Positions 43,856 through 53,978 are shown, counted from the stretch's first letter. The stretch: 64,000 nt of DNA from DATKDF01 sp963752045 (GCA_963752045.1 CAVVWN010000005.1:62001-126000); one strand, 5' to 3'. Notes: generated from the sequence alone by a model not told the origin. Program-made: numbers and translations.

Positions 43856-44263
43856 TTATCGTCCCGGCTGCACCACGACGAGGCCGGCCTCGCTCGCGGC
43901 TCGTGCCAGCCGGTCGTCGTAGGTGATGAACGCCTCGGGGTCGTCGCCGATCGATAGCGCCGTTGCCAGGTGCAGCGCGTCCAGCGTTCTCAGACCTGTC
44001 GGCTCGGTCGTGTTCGCGAGCCGAAGGACCGGCTCGTCCAATCGTATGAGCGTCGCGGCGGCCAGCACGGCTTCGGCGCGCCGGTGAACGCTCTCGGGGG
44101 CCGCCACGCGGCGGAGCGCGCGCCGGCACTCCACGCCGGCGAGCACGCTCGACACGCGATCCGGCCACGCCTGGAGCGCCCGGAACAGATCGTCGCTTTC
44201 GCGTTCCGGCAGGACGAGCTTCATGAGCGCCGACGAATCGAGGTAGACGGGGCGGTAGCTCAT
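43856..44263 (-). CDS. PIN-domain toxin (VapC-like)
   Basis: 135 residues. The PIN acidic residues are in place: Asp in VYLDSSALMKLV, Glu in AGVECRRAL, Asp in TLDALHLATAL and Asp in ITYDDRLARAA. These residues bind the metal used for RNA cleavage. Its ATG overlaps the stop of the antitoxin gene (ATGA). This is the first of three PIN pairs in the window. Confidence 0.9.
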   Translation of the reverse strand: MSYRPVYLDSSALMKLVLPERESDDLFRALQAWPDRVSSVLAGVECRRALRRVAAPESVHRRAEAVLAAATLIRLDEPVLRLANTTEPTGLRTLDALHLATALSIGDDPEAFITYDDRLARAASEAGLVVVQPGR

Positions 44264-44580
44264 ACGGCGTCGCCTCGGCTGTCGTCGAGGGCCTGCTGCA
44301 CCCGACTGGCCAGGTCGGCGGGAATGTCCGCGGGCAGCGCGGGGAGGTCTCGCAGGTCTCGCGTGGCGGCCACGGCGCGGCCCGACGCAACGAGGCGCTC
44401 GGCGAGGGTGGCGGATTCGGAGAGCGGCGCGAGAATCGCCACCGGCCTGCCGCGGTCCGTCACGCGCAGCGTCTCACCTTTGACCACGCGGGCCAGATAC
44501 ACGCTGAAGTACTGACGCAATTCGCGCACGCCGACATGGTCGGAGGGCGGGCCTTTCCGCTTGCTCGGTCGAGCAGTCAT
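44260..44580 (-). CDS. Phd/YefM-type antitoxin
   Basis: 106 residues from ATG 44580. The Phd fold is visible in VGVRELRQYFSVYLARVVKG, LRVTDRGRPVAILAPL. The C-terminal half (LPALPADIPADLASRVQQAL) would wrap the toxin. ATG 44580 is preferred over ATG 44589 because a TACCAT box lies seven bases upstream (44588-44593) and there is no ribosome site. The protein should neutralise the downstream PIN toxin and repress the pair. Confidence 0.85.
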   Translation of the reverse strand: MTARPSKRKGPPSDHVGVRELRQYFSVYLARVVKGETLRVTDRGRPVAILAPLSESATLAERLVASGRAVAATRDLRDLPALPADIPADLASRVQQALDDSRGDAV

Positions 44581-44587
44581 GTAGCAC

Positions 44588-44593
44588 ATGGTA
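44588..44593 (-). promoter_or_regulatory. -10-like box TACCAT before antitoxin gene
   Basis: Minus-strand TACCAT ends seven bases before ATG 44580; no Shine-Dalgarno sequence. It resembles the other leaderless-type starts in the window. Confidence 0.4.
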
Positions 44594-44702
44594 GCACCTG
44601 CGCAGCTCCGCGACCCGGCAGGACGCCACGGGCCAACCGCCTTTGTTGCGTCGGCGCACTCTTAAGGTGTTCGATATGGGCCAGCCCGTCCCTGGAGGTC
44701 CC

Positions 44703-47700
44703 ATGTCCCTGCGCCCCCGCTCGTCCTTCGCGCTCATTCTTCTTGCAGCCTGTGCGGCCACCGGTTCGCTCGCCGCTCAGGGCCGCGGAGGCGGCGCGGG
44801 CGGGCCGCAGCAGACCCAGCCGGTCGGCGGCCCGCGCTTCGAGTACGTCGGACCGACGAGCGCCGGACGCATTTCAGCAGCGGCGGCCGTGACCGGCGCG
44901 CCGGGCGTGTATTACGCCGGCGCCGCGTCGGGCGGCGTGTGGAAGTCCATCGACGGCGGCGCCACCTGGAAGCCGACGTTCGACAACGAGACGTCGCAGG
45001 CGATTGGCGCGCTCGCCGTCGCGCCGTCCAATCCGAACGTCGTCTGGGCCGGCACGGGCGAGGCGTGGGCCGTGCGCGACATGGACATGATGGGCGACGG
45101 CATCTACAAGTCCACCGATGCCGGCGAGACGTGGACGCGCATGGGTCTCGAAGACACCGGCCGCATCGGCACCATCGTCATTCATCCCGCCAACGAGAAC
45201 GTCGTGCTGGCGTGCGCGCTCGGCCGCGCGACCGGCCCGCAGAAGGAACGCGGCGTGTTCCGTACCGAAGACGGCGGGCGCACCTGGCAGCAGGTGCTGT
45301 TCGTGAACGAAGACACCGGCTGCTCGGGGCTGCAGATGTCACATCAGGACCCGAACGTCGTCATTGCGAGCACCTGGGAGATGTACCTGCAGACGCACAT
45401 CCTCGAGAGCGGCGGCATGGGCAGCGGCGTCTACCTCTCGCGCGACGGCGGTCGCACGTTCTCGAAGGTCACGGCCGGACTGCCGCGATCGCCGTACGGC
45501 AAGACGGACGTCGCGATTGCGCCGTCGAACGGCAACCGGATGTACGCGCTCATCCAGACCGGCGCCGACGGCGTGAAGGGCATGCCATCGGAAGCGCAGG
45601 GTTCGCTGTGGCGATCGGATGACGCCGGCCGCTCGTGGCAGAACGTCAGCTGGGACCGGCGCCTCATCGGCCGCGCCGGCTACTACATCCGCGTGCGCGT
45701 CGCGCCCGACGATCCCGATCACGTGCTCGTCGCCAACAGCACGCTGTGGGAATCACGCGATGGCGGAAAGATCTTCACGCGCGGCCCAGGCGGCTGCGGC
45801 GACTGCCACGACATCTGGTGGGACACCAACCCCGCCTTTGCCGGCCACTTCATGATCACGGGCGACGGCGGCATGGGGATCTACGGGTCGCCCCGCAATC
45901 CAACCGGGAACACGAGCGTGTCGCTGCCGATCGGGCAGATGTATCGCGTGACCGTCGACCAGCGCAATCCGTACTGGGTCTACGGCAGCCGGCAGGACGA
46001 CGGCAGCATGCGGATCGCGAGCAACCGGCCGATCGTGCCGGAGGAAGTGCCGTCGTATGCGCCCCCGCCTCCGCCACCGGCTGAAGCCGGCGGCATCGGA
46101 CGAGGGGGGCGGGGCGGCGGTCGCGGTGGTGGCGGAGGTCGTGGCGGGCGCGGGGGCGCGCCGGCCGGGCCGCCGCAGGAGAGCATGCCGTCCTGCGAGT
46201 CGGGCTACACGTATCCCGAGCCGGGCAACCACCACTTCGTGTGGGGCACCTGCTACGCGGCGCACGTCGCCACGTTCGACGACATTTCCGGTGAGCGCCG
46301 CTCGGTGAGTCCGTGGATGCACACGCTCGACTCCGATCCGGTCGGCCTCAAGTACCGGTGTCAGTGGTCGCCGCCGCTCGCCATCGACTGGTTCGATGGC
46401 TCCGTGTACTTCGGCTGCCAGGTGGTGTTCCGCACGCGCAATCGGGGCCAGACCTGGGACGTGATCAGCCCGGACCTGTCGACCGGCGACCCCGAGCGCA
46501 TTCGATTCTCGGGCGGCGTCGTCGGCGACAACCTCGGCCAGTTCTATGGCGCGGTGATCTCGGCAATCGCGCCGTCGCGGCACGAGCAGGGCGTGCTCTG
46601 GGTCGGCACGAACGACGGCAAGGTCTGGATCTCGCGCGACGCCGGCCGCACCTGGACCGATCTCACCGTGAACGTCCACATGCCGCCGTGGGGCATCGTC
46701 CGCCGCATCGACGCGTCACATCACGACCCGGGCACGGCCTACATGGCTGTCGACTACCACCTCGTCGACCAGCGCGACCCGTACCTGTTCAAGACGACGG
46801 ATTACGGTCGCACCTGGGCGCGCATCGACGCCACGCTGCCCAAGGGGCACCCGCTCGACTACACGCTCTCGATCGCCGAGAACCCGAATCGGCGGGGGAT
46901 GCTCTTTGCCGGCACCGGACACGCGTTCTTCTATTCGACCGACGACGGCGCCAGCTGGACGCAGTTCAAGGACAAGCTGCCGGCGGCGCCCGTGACCTGG
47001 ATCGAAGTGCCGAAGAACGCGCCCGAGGTGGCCGTGGCGACCTACGGCCGCGGGCTGTGGATCCTGCGCGACGTCTGGCAGCTCGAGCAGCCGGACGTGG
47101 CGGCGCAGGCGGCCGACCTGCAGCTCTACAAGCCGCGGCCGGCCACGCGGTCGGGGAGCGGCGGTTCCGCGACGTTCGTGTTCTCGCTGCGGACGGCGCC
47201 GACGGCGCCGATCGTGGTGGAGATCCTGGACGCTGGCGGGACCGTCATCAGTTCTCGCGAAGTGCGCGGCCGGGCCGGCATGAACGAGACGTCATGGAAC
47301 CTGCTGCATGCGCCGCCGGATCAGCCCGTGCTGCGTTCGATTCCGCCGGACAACCCGCACATCTGGGACGCCGGCCGCTGGGAAGGCCGCGAGCGCCCGG
47401 TGATTCACTGGGGCCTTGGCGCCGCGACGTGGCAGCCGCGCGCGGCGCCCGGCAGGTACACGGTCCGCATGACACTCGACGGCCGGCAGTACTCGCAGCC
47501 GTTCGAGGTGTGGCGCGACGTCACGCTGTCGTCCACCGACGACGACCTGGTGGCCGGCACGACGCTCCAGCTCGACGTCGTCTCGGCCATCAACGACGTC
47601 GTCGACAAGATCAACCGGATCGAGATCATGCGGGCGCAGGTGGAGGATCTGCGGGCGGCCCACGGATCGAACCGCGAGCTCGACGCAGGCGCTTGCCGGC

Positions 47701-48015
47701 ATCTACCAGCGGATGTACGAGACGGAGCTTCACTACCTCTCGAAGACCGAGATGCACAGCGACGACAAGTGGTACGTCGAGAAGTACAAGCTCTATCTCA
47801 ACCTGGTGTGGCTGCTCGCCGAGATTGGCGGCGGCGGGGGAGACGTGGCCGGAGGCGCGGCGTACCGGCCGACGGATGCGGCCGTGGCGGTCTTCGGCGA
47901 CCTGCGGCAGCAGATGCGGACGGCACAGGCCGACTTCGATCGGCTCATGCGCGACGTCGCGACGTTCAACCAGGCGCAGAGCGGCCGTCTGCCGGCGATT
48001 TCGGACCGGAAGTAG
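44703..48015 (+). CDS. Exported BNR/VPS10 propeller protein, paralogue of 7816, one apparent frameshift
   Basis: About 1103 residues from ATG 44703 (ggagg four bases upstream). Signal peptide SSFALILLAACAATGSLAA. Repeats: GGVWKSIDGGATWKPTFDNE, GIYKSTDAGETWTRMG, VFRTEDGGRTWQQV, VFRTRNRGQTWDVISPDLST, VWISRDAGRTWTDL. A Gly-Arg loop (GGRGGGRGGGGGRGGRGG) sits at about residues 460-485 and another Gly-rich patch follows the signal peptide. The frame changes at 47694-47695 (GA, then C/G, CAG); the repaired C-terminus is helical (IYQRMYETELHYLSKTE). Large sortilin-like propeller; partner unknown. Confidence 0.87.
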
Positions 48016-48043
48016 GACCATCCGTGACGTCCGGCCGGCATGG

Positions 48044-48049
48044 TATTCT
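48044..48049 (+). promoter_or_regulatory. -10-like box TATTCT before antitoxin gene
   Basis: TATTCT ends six bases before ATG 48056 of the AbrB-type antitoxin gene; no ribosome site is present between them. Confidence 0.5.
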
Positions 48050-48055
48050 CATGCC

Positions 48056-48310
48056 ATGAGAACCACCATTGACAAGGCAGGCCGCGTGGTCATTCCGGCG
48101 GGCGTGCGCGAGCGCGCCGGTTTCACCCCGGGCACCCAGCTCGAGATCAGCGTGGACGAGTTCGGTATCCGCCTCGAGCGTCGCGCCCCGGGGCCCCGGC
48201 TGATGCGGGTCGGCCGGCGGCTGGTCGCGCGGCCCACGGTCAAGCCGGCGAGCCGTCCCGCCGTGAACGTCGCCGAGCTGGTGGAAGAAGAGAGGAATCG
48301 CTGGCCGTGA
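48056..48310 (+). CDS. AbrB/MazE-type antitoxin (VapB-like)
   Basis: 84 residues. The swapped-hairpin AbrB DNA-binding fold is plain: MRTTIDKAGRVVIPAGVRER, GTQLEISVDEFGIRLERR. The tail (NVAELVEEERNRWP) would contact the toxin. Its stop overlaps the GTG start of the PIN toxin gene (GTGA). Expression probably begins at a leaderless-type promoter just upstream, with autoregulation typical of such pairs. Confidence 0.9.
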   Translation: MRTTIDKAGRVVIPAGVRERAGFTPGTQLEISVDEFGIRLERRAPGPRLMRVGRRLVARPTVKPASRPAVNVAELVEEERNRWP

Positions 48311-48777
48311 GTGTCTTCCTGGACACGAGCGTCCTGCTCGCCGGCCTCATCGACTTCGGGCCGCAGAGCGCGCCGGCGCAGTCGCTGCTGCACGGCATCG
48401 CCGAGGGAACGATTGAGAAGCCGGCGACGGCCTGGCACTGTTGCCTGGAGTTCTTCTCGGTGGCGACGCGGCTCCCGCCCGAGTACCGGCTGACTCCGGC
48501 CGAAGCGGAGCAACTGCTGGCCGGCGAGGTCTTCCCGCGAATCGACGTGCACGCGCTCCCGGCCAGCCGGCGCGCGACGATGTTGCACGAGGCGGTTCAG
48601 GACCGCATTGCAGGCGGCCGCATCTACGACGCCCACATCGCCTGGATTGCCAGGGCCGCCGGCGCCACCACAATCGTCACCGACAATCGCCGTCATTTCC
48701 TGACGGCCCTGCGACACGGCATTCGCGTGGAGACCCCGGCCGAGTTCCTTTCCGGCATGCGGACGAAGAAGCCCTGA
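48307..48777 (+). CDS. PIN-domain toxin (VapC-like)
   Basis: 156 residues from GTG 48307. Acidic site residues: Asp in FLDTSVLLAGLI, Glu in CCLEFFSV, Asp in GGRIYDAHIAWIA and Asp in IVTDNRRHF. It pairs with the AbrB-type antitoxin immediately upstream. Likely an RNase; the target is unknown. Confidence 0.9.
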   Translation: MSVFLDTSVLLAGLIDFGPQSAPAQSLLHGIAEGTIEKPATAWHCCLEFFSVATRLPPEYRLTPAEAEQLLAGEVFPRIDVHALPASRRATMLHEAVQDRIAGGRIYDAHIAWIARAAGATTIVTDNRRHFLTALRHGIRVETPAEFLSGMRTKKP

Positions 48778-48797
48778 GAGGACTCGGGTCGCCGCTT

Positions 48798-49172
48798 CTA
48801 CGTCCACAGCATCGGGACCCCGTACGGCTCGAACGCCCGGTCGTGACTGACGATGACCGCGCGCTCGGCGATCGCCTGGGCCAGCAGCATGCGATCGAAC
48901 GGATCGCCATGATGTGCCGGCAGCTGCTGGAGCCGGCTCGTGTGCGCAAGGGTCAGCGGCAGCTCGCTGAAGTCGTCCGCCGCGAGCAGAGCCGTGAAGG
49001 GCTCGTCGAGTCGCAGCCGTCCGAGCCCCGTCTTGATCGCCACCTCCCAGCCGGACACGGCGCTCACCCACACGACGTCCGCTTCGGCAATCGCACGACG
49101 AGCGGCCCGGCCGAGGCGGCGGTCGTCGCGTTGCCACCAGAGAATGACGTGCGTGTCGAGCAGGAGTGTCAC
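48798..49172 (-). CDS. PIN-domain toxin (VapC-like)
   Basis: 124 residues from GTG 49172, which overlaps the antitoxin stop (GTGA). It belongs to the VapC type with LLLDTHVILWWQRDDRRL, Glu in VSAVSGWEVAIKTGLGRL, DPFDRMLLAQAIAERAVIVS and a terminal Asp in HDRAFEPYGV. All four acidic positions are present. It lies convergent with the preceding PIN toxin gene. Confidence 0.9.
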   Translation of the reverse strand: MTLLLDTHVILWWQRDDRRLGRAARRAIAEADVVWVSAVSGWEVAIKTGLGRLRLDEPFTALLAADDFSELPLTLAHTSRLQQLPAHHGDPFDRMLLAQAIAERAVIVSHDRAFEPYGVPMLWT

Positions 49173-49411
49173 GGGGTCTTGCCGGCGAAGGCCTTGGCCA
49201 GGGCGTCCGGCAGCGGCGCGTCGAAGTCGGACGCGATCCAGATCTTGCCTTTCGCGCGGCCGGGCCGTCGGCGCCGGGACTGGCCGACGGGCACCAGTTT
49301 CGCCCGCGGCTTGCCGGCTTTGGCGATGACGATCTCGGCGCCGGCGGCCGCCTCCTCCACGAGCGATGAGAGCTTCGTCTTCGCCTCGTACAGATTCACC
49401 GTGTAGCCCAT
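49169..49411 (-). CDS. Phd/YefM-type antitoxin
   Basis: 80 residues: MGYTVNLYEAKTKLSSLVEE, then AGAEIVIAKAGKPRAKLVPV, the standard Phd core, followed by a basic stretch and a toxin-binding tail (DAPLPDALAKAFAGKTP). It precedes and overlaps the PIN toxin gene. A TACCGT hexamer (49419-49424) lies seven bases before the ATG without a ribosome site. Confidence 0.9.
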   Translation of the reverse strand: MGYTVNLYEAKTKLSSLVEEAAAGAEIVIAKAGKPRAKLVPVGQSRRRRPGRAKGKIWIASDFDAPLPDALAKAFAGKTP

Positions 49412-49498
49412 GACGACGACGGTAGCACCGACCTCGATGTTGGTCAAGTTGGTCAATGTCGCGTCGGTCGGCAGTCGTGTAAGATCCGGCCGTTCCCG

Positions 49499-51077
49499 AT
49501 GCCGATGACACCACGTGCGCGATTCGTCCGGCTGGCCATGCTGTGCGCCGCCGGCGTGACGATGGCGATGCCGGCGGGCTGCGGGTCGAGCGCCCCGGCG
49601 CCCGAACGCCCGAACATCCTGTTCATCCCGGTGGACGACCTGCGGCCCGAGCTCGGGGCCTACGGCCATGCACACGTCAGGAGCCCGAACATCGACCGCC
49701 TCGCACGCGAGGGCGTGCTGTTCGACAGGGCCTACACGCAATCGGCGGTCTGCAATACGTCGCGGGCCAGTCTCCTGACCGGACGCCGGCCCGACTCGAT
49801 TCGCGTCTGGGACCTGCAGACGGACTTCCGGACGACGGTCCCGGATGCGGTGACGCTGCCGCAGTACTTCAGGGCCAACGGCTACACGACCGTCGGCATC
49901 GGCAAGACGTTTCACAACACGCTGCCTGACGCGGTCTCCTGGGACGAGGACGCGCACATCGACGGGTATCCGTTCGATCCGGACGCCGTGTACTTCAGCG
50001 ACGAGAACCTCGCCATCCAGGAGGCGCGCAAGGCGCAGATCACGGAGGAGGGCCGGGCGGCGAACGTCATCGATCGCTACGGGCAGTGGTACCTGAAGGC
50101 GGAGGCCACCGAGAGCCCGGACGTGTCCGACAACGCCTACTACGATGGCGCGCAGACCGACTGGGCCATCGACAAGCTCGCCGACCTCAAGGCTGCCGGC
50201 AAGCCGTTCTTCCTGTCGGTGGGATATTACCGGCCGCACCTGCCGTTCAACGCTCCGAAGAAATACTGGGATCTGTACGACCGCGAGGCGATTCCCCTGG
50301 CCGACAACCCGTTCGTGCCGCGGGGCGCGCCGCCGATGGCGCTGAACACGCTGCGCGAGCTGCGCGGCTACACGGATTTCCGCGAGACCCCGCACCCGGC
50401 CGACGGGTCGATCGGCGAGGCGCGCGCGCGCCTGCTCAAGCACGGCTATCTGGCGTCGGTGAGCTACGTCGACGCGCAGGTCGGTCGGCTGCTCGACGCG
50501 CTCGATCGCCTCGGCCTCGCGGACAACACCATCGTCGTCCTCTGGGGCGACCACGGATGGAAGCTCGGCGAGCACAACAGCTGGGCCAAGATGACGAACT
50601 ACGAAATCGACACGCGGGCGCCGTTGATCATCCGCGCGCCCGGACGCGGAGCGCCGGGATCGGTGGCCACCGGCCTGGTCGAGTTCCTCGACGTCTATCC
50701 CACGATCGTGGAACTGGCCGGCCTGCCGGTGCCCGCCGAGCTCGAGGGGGCGTCACTCGTGCCGCTCGTCGGCGAGCCGGACCGGCCGTGGAGACAGGCG
50801 GCCTTCAGCCAGTTCCTCCGCGACGGCATCTGGATCGCGCCCGATGGCGTCGCTTACATGGGATATGCCGTTCGCACGGAACGGCATCGCTACGTCGAGT
50901 GGTACACGTGGCCGGCGCTCGACCGGGCGGCGGTCGAGCTCTACGACGAGATCGCCGACCCGGGTGAGAACGAGAATCTCGCGGAACTGCCCGAGCACCG
51001 CGATCTCGTGCGCGAGCTGGCCGCGATACTCGCGAAGGGCCGCGAGGACGCTCGAGCGTTTCGTCCAGCCGCAGTAA
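49499..51077 (+). CDS. Sulfatase-family lipoprotein (iduronate-2-sulfatase-like), altered active-site motif
   Basis: About 525 residues. Lipoprotein-type signal with Cys in MPAGC. The alkaline-phosphatase-fold sulfatase core is clear: NILFIPVDDLRPELGAYG, GKTFHN, FFLSVGYYRPHLPFNAP, VVLWGDHGWKLGEHNSWAK. The formylglycine site reads CNTSR, where CxPSR or CxAxR is usual, so maturation or activity is uncertain. I place the end at TAA 51077 by reading 51049-51050 (GA, then C/G, CTC) as one doubled base, giving DLERFVQPQ. The unmodified frame runs to 51136 with a basic, unrelated tail. Confidence 0.85.
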
Positions 51078-51128
51078 TCCCGCCCGCGCGGCCTTCCCGC
51101 GACGCGTCCGAGAGACGTCAGCGTGGGT

Positions 51129-51836
51129 CTACTTGATGCCGATGAGCACGTACTCGACCGCCGTCCCACCGCGGTTGGTGGCCGAGTGCGGGACGCCGCG
51201 GCCGATGAACTCGACGTCGCCGCGTGCCCACGTGCCACGAACCAGGTTGCCGTCGATGGTCAGGTCCACCTCGCCTGGCCCCAGCGCAATCACGACCTGG
51301 TCGTAGTCGTGTGTCGTGCCTTCGGGCTCGGTGAAGGTCGGGTCGGAGACGATGTGGTACGCGGTGGCGTGCGGGCCTTCAGCGAGCACGGTCATGGCCA
51401 GTCCCTCGCGCTCAGCCGGCAGCGTGCCCATGCCAGGCTCGGCGGCCTTGAACTCCACGAGGATGACATCAGACCGCTCGGAGCCTGCGTTCTGGGGGTT
51501 GTGGGTTTCGGCCGGTATGTACAGTGCCGCGTCGGCCGGGAGGGTCGCGTCACGCGTAGTGCCGTCCGGCAGCGTGAACCGGAACGTGCCGCCGGCGAGC
51601 GATACGGCAATCGAGTCCGGGTGGTAGTGCATCGTGCTCGACTCGCCGGCGCCGTACGAGGCCTTCAGGATCCGGACCGCGGGGTTGTCGGCGATGACCG
51701 AGTAGTGCGCCGCATCGACGACCGTCGGATCGGCAGGTGCGGCCGGCTCGGCGGCGGGTTCAGGCGCGCCTCCGCAGGCCACGAACAAACTCAGAACTGG
51801 AACGAGCGCCAGAATCCGGACGCCTGACAGTCTCAT
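51129..51836 (-). CDS. Cupin-domain lipoprotein
   Basis: 235 residues from ATG 51836, chosen for its ribosome site (gaggag) and lipoprotein signal ending FVAC. Two cupin-like halves follow an Ala-Pro-Glu spacer. The first contains SSTMHYHPDSIAVSLAGG and AALYIPAETHNPQN, the second VVIALGPGEVDLTIDG and GDVEFIGRGVPHSATN. His residues could bind a metal. No enzyme class can be assigned. It lies downstream of the membrane protein gene on the same strand. Confidence 0.85.
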   Translation of the reverse strand: MRLSGVRILALVPVLSLFVACGGAPEPAAEPAAPADPTVVDAAHYSVIADNPAVRILKASYGAGESSTMHYHPDSIAVSLAGGTFRFTLPDGTTRDATLPADAALYIPAETHNPQNAGSERSDVILVEFKAAEPGMGTLPAEREGLAMTVLAEGPHATAYHIVSDPTFTEPEGTTHDYDQVVIALGPGEVDLTIDGNLVRGTWARGDVEFIGRGVPHSATNRGGTAVEYVLIGIK

Positions 51837-51964
51837 CGTGCTCCTCGGTGTCTCGATGTTCCGCTCGATCTGCATTGGGGGCCTCCTGCGGCGCCGATAC
51901 TGAACTCCGGCTGCGGGCCGATTCTCTGCCCGGTCGGGAGCCGTGTCAACCTGGCCGTGCCACG

Positions 51965-52545
51965 TCAGTCGAGTGCGGACGGTCGCCGGCTTCTGGAGCC
52001 AGCCGCCTTCCCCGATGATGAGCCACCCAATCGGGAAGCCGCCTTCGTGCGCATAGACGAACCCGACGTCGCGCGCGTCGGCGGGCACGACGAAGCGTCG
52101 TGCGGCCGCGACCGACTCGCCCGGCTGCAGCACCGTATCGAACCGCACGTCGTCCGGCCCGGTGATGGGATTGAAGCGACGACCGGCAGCGTCGACCAGG
52201 TAACTGACGGTGCCCCGTTCGCCCATCGGCCTGCGCCCGGCGCGGTTTGAGACGGAGCATGACTTCGTAGCGCTGTCCCTCGGCGGAGTCGACCGTTTCA
52301 CATCGGTGACCGTCAGGCACCAGTCGTCGAAACAGCGCATCTGCCCGATGGTCGTACGTGCCGAGAGGGCACGAGGGCCGAGGACCCTGATCACGATGAC
52401 GAAGTAGAGCGCGGCGCCGCCGAGACCCGTCGGAGGGATTCACGTGGTTGACGCCGCGGCCGGTGACAGCCAGGATCGTCGCCGTCACGAGCGCGCCGAC
52501 GGTGAGCAGGACGCGCAGCAGGAAGAGCGGTTCGAAGATTGACAC
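51965..52545 (-). CDS. Membrane-anchored DUF4352-like protein, several apparent frameshifts
   Basis: About 190 residues from GTG 52545 after frame repair. An N-terminal membrane helix (LFLLRVLLTVGALVTATILA) is followed by a beta-sandwich domain: ALYFVIVIRVLGPRALSART, RCFDDWCLTVTDVK, EGQRYEVMLRLKPRRAQ, GERGTVSYLVDAAGRRFNPI, RRFVVPADARDVGFVYAHEG and GWLIIGEGGWLQKPATVRLD. Breaks occur at 52422-52423, near 52290, at 52227-52228 and 51974-51975. Each disappears if one position is read as two alternative bases. The repaired gene stops at 51965-51967. Function unknown. Confidence 0.65.
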
Positions 52546-52546
52546 G

Positions 52547-52735
52547 TCAGCTGCCTGCGGTACGTGCCTCGCCGGCGAATTGGCCGGGAGAACGCGTGAT
52601 CACCAGCGGCTGCGGGCGCCAGCCGAGCTTGTCGTCAGGAAACTGGGCGTCCTTCGCCATCACCAGAATCTTGTCGTGCGACTGCTTCCAGACGTCGCGC
52701 GACCGAGGTTCGTGATGATAGTCGATTGAATCGAC
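52547..52735 (-). pseudogene. Fragment resembling the N-terminus of a DinB-family protein
   Basis: Reads VWKQSHDKILVMAKDAQFPD, then DKLGWRPQP and RSPGQFAG before a stop. DinB-family proteins begin with a very similar W..SHDKIL.MAKDFP.DK..FRPQP helix. No start codon or remaining three-helix bundle is visible, and the stop lies two bases before the next gene. Probably a decayed fragment; confidence is limited by its shortness. Confidence 0.4.
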
Positions 52736-52822
52736 GCGCGGTGAGGTCGTCCGATAGCGGGCAGGTTTGACTCGACAGCCGCCGTAACCAGGCACCCGAC
52801 CGCGGCGCGTTCGACCCGTGGA

Positions 52823-52828
52823 TATACT
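52823..52828 (+). promoter_or_regulatory. -10 box TATACT six bases before regulator start
   Basis: TATACT, then cgggtg, then ATG 52835, with no ribosome site. It belongs to the leaderless-type set of the window. Confidence 0.55.
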
Positions 52829-52834
52829 CGGGTG

Positions 52835-53926
52835 ATGAGCGACACCGCTCCGCAAATCGTGCGGTTCGGCGAGTTCGAACTGGACCCGCGCGCGGCCGAA
52901 CTGAGGCGCAACGGGCAGGTCGTGAACCTGCCACGCCAGCAGTTCATCGTGCTCACGACGCTTGTCGAGGTCCCGGGCGCGCTCGTCACCCGGGAGGAGC
53001 TTCGCTCGCGACTCTGGGGAGACGACGAACACGTCGACTTCGATGCGGGCCTGAACTTCTGCATCCGGCAGCTGCGCCTGGCGCTCGGCGACACCGCCGA
53101 CCAGCCGCGCTTCATCCAGACGGTGCCTCGGCGCGGGTATCGGTTCGTTGCTCCTCTGACGGCGCCCGACGCCGAGCCTCACGCGACGCCTTCTCGCCGC
53201 CCTGGTGCGCTGGCACTGGCGACCCTCACGGTCGTCGTCATCGCCGGAGTCGCCCTGTGGTCGGTCGGGAGAGGCGCATCGCCGCCGGCCCCGCTCGCCT
53301 CCGATGCCCGGATTGCCGATGCCCACGCGGCTCGCGGCTTCGTGGCGCTCAACGACGAGTGGGACTGGGACGTTGCCGCGCGGGCGTTCAACCGGGCGCT
53401 GCAACTCGATCCGAACCATGAGGTGGCGCTCATCTCGATGAGCCGATTGCACGCGTCGCAGGGCCGGTTCGACTCGGCGCTCGAGTTTGCCCGTCGCGCG
53501 ACCGCGGCCCACCCGTCGTCGTCGCGCGCCCGGGTGACGCTCGGCTGGATGCAACTCTTCGCCGGTGACGCTGAGGCCGCCCGAGAGACCTGCGCCGCGC
53601 CGGACCAGCCGGATACGCATGCCGCCCGCATGTGCCGGCTGCAAGCCGAGGCTGCGACCGGCGTCGACCTCGGGCCAACGTGGGAGCAGGTTCTCTCGAC
53701 GTTCGCGGCCGACGGCCGGCGAGGGTCGTTCTTCGTCCGCGCGACGGTCGAGGCGCGGCTTGGCCGGTCGGCCGATGCGGCGCAAAGTCTGATCCGGGCG
53801 ATCGAAGGTCGCGAACCCGACGCCATGTTCGCTTTCGTACACCCGGCCCTCGGTCCGATCCGATTCGAGCCGCCAATCAAGCAGGCCGCACTGGCTGCCG
53901 GCCTGAGCCCCGTCGATCTTCGCTGA
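52835..53926 (+). CDS. Membrane-bound winged-helix (CadC/OmpR-type) regulator with TPR tail
   Basis: 363 residues. Residues 1-110 form an OmpR/PhoB-type winged helix (FGEFELDPRAAELRRNG, VTREELRSRLWGDDEHVDFD, FIQTVPRRGYRFVAPL) without a receiver domain. A single membrane helix (LALATLTVVVIAGVALWSVG) follows at about 125-143, and the rest is TPR-like helices (AARAFNRALQLDPNHEVAL). This CadC/ToxR-like layout lets an extracytoplasmic TPR domain control DNA binding at the membrane. It may act on neighbours, but no operator could be identified. Confidence 0.9.
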   Translation: MSDTAPQIVRFGEFELDPRAAELRRNGQVVNLPRQQFIVLTTLVEVPGALVTREELRSRLWGDDEHVDFDAGLNFCIRQLRLALGDTADQPRFIQTVPRRGYRFVAPLTAPDAEPHATPSRRPGALALATLTVVVIAGVALWSVGRGASPPAPLASDARIADAHAARGFVALNDEWDWDVAARAFNRALQLDPNHEVALISMSRLHASQGRFDSALEFARRATAAHPSSSRARVTLGWMQLFAGDAEAARETCAAPDQPDTHAARMCRLQAEAATGVDLGPTWEQVLSTFAADGRRGSFFVRATVEARLGRSADAAQSLIRAIEGREPDAMFAFVHPALGPIRFEPPIKQAALAAGLSPVDLR

Positions 53927-53978
53927 ATCTCAGCGCTTGCTCATTGATCGACCTGCTCGATCGGGCCATCATCGGCGC

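Noticed and set aside
49169..50575. 468-codon minus-strand frame extending the Phd antitoxin upstream
   Set aside because: Most of it is antisense to the sulfatase; the Phd domain starts cleanly at ATG 49411.
52547..53842. 431-codon minus-strand frame opposite the winged-helix regulator
   Set aside because: Apart from its last ~60 codons, which resemble a DinB fragment, it is antisense to a clear regulator gene.
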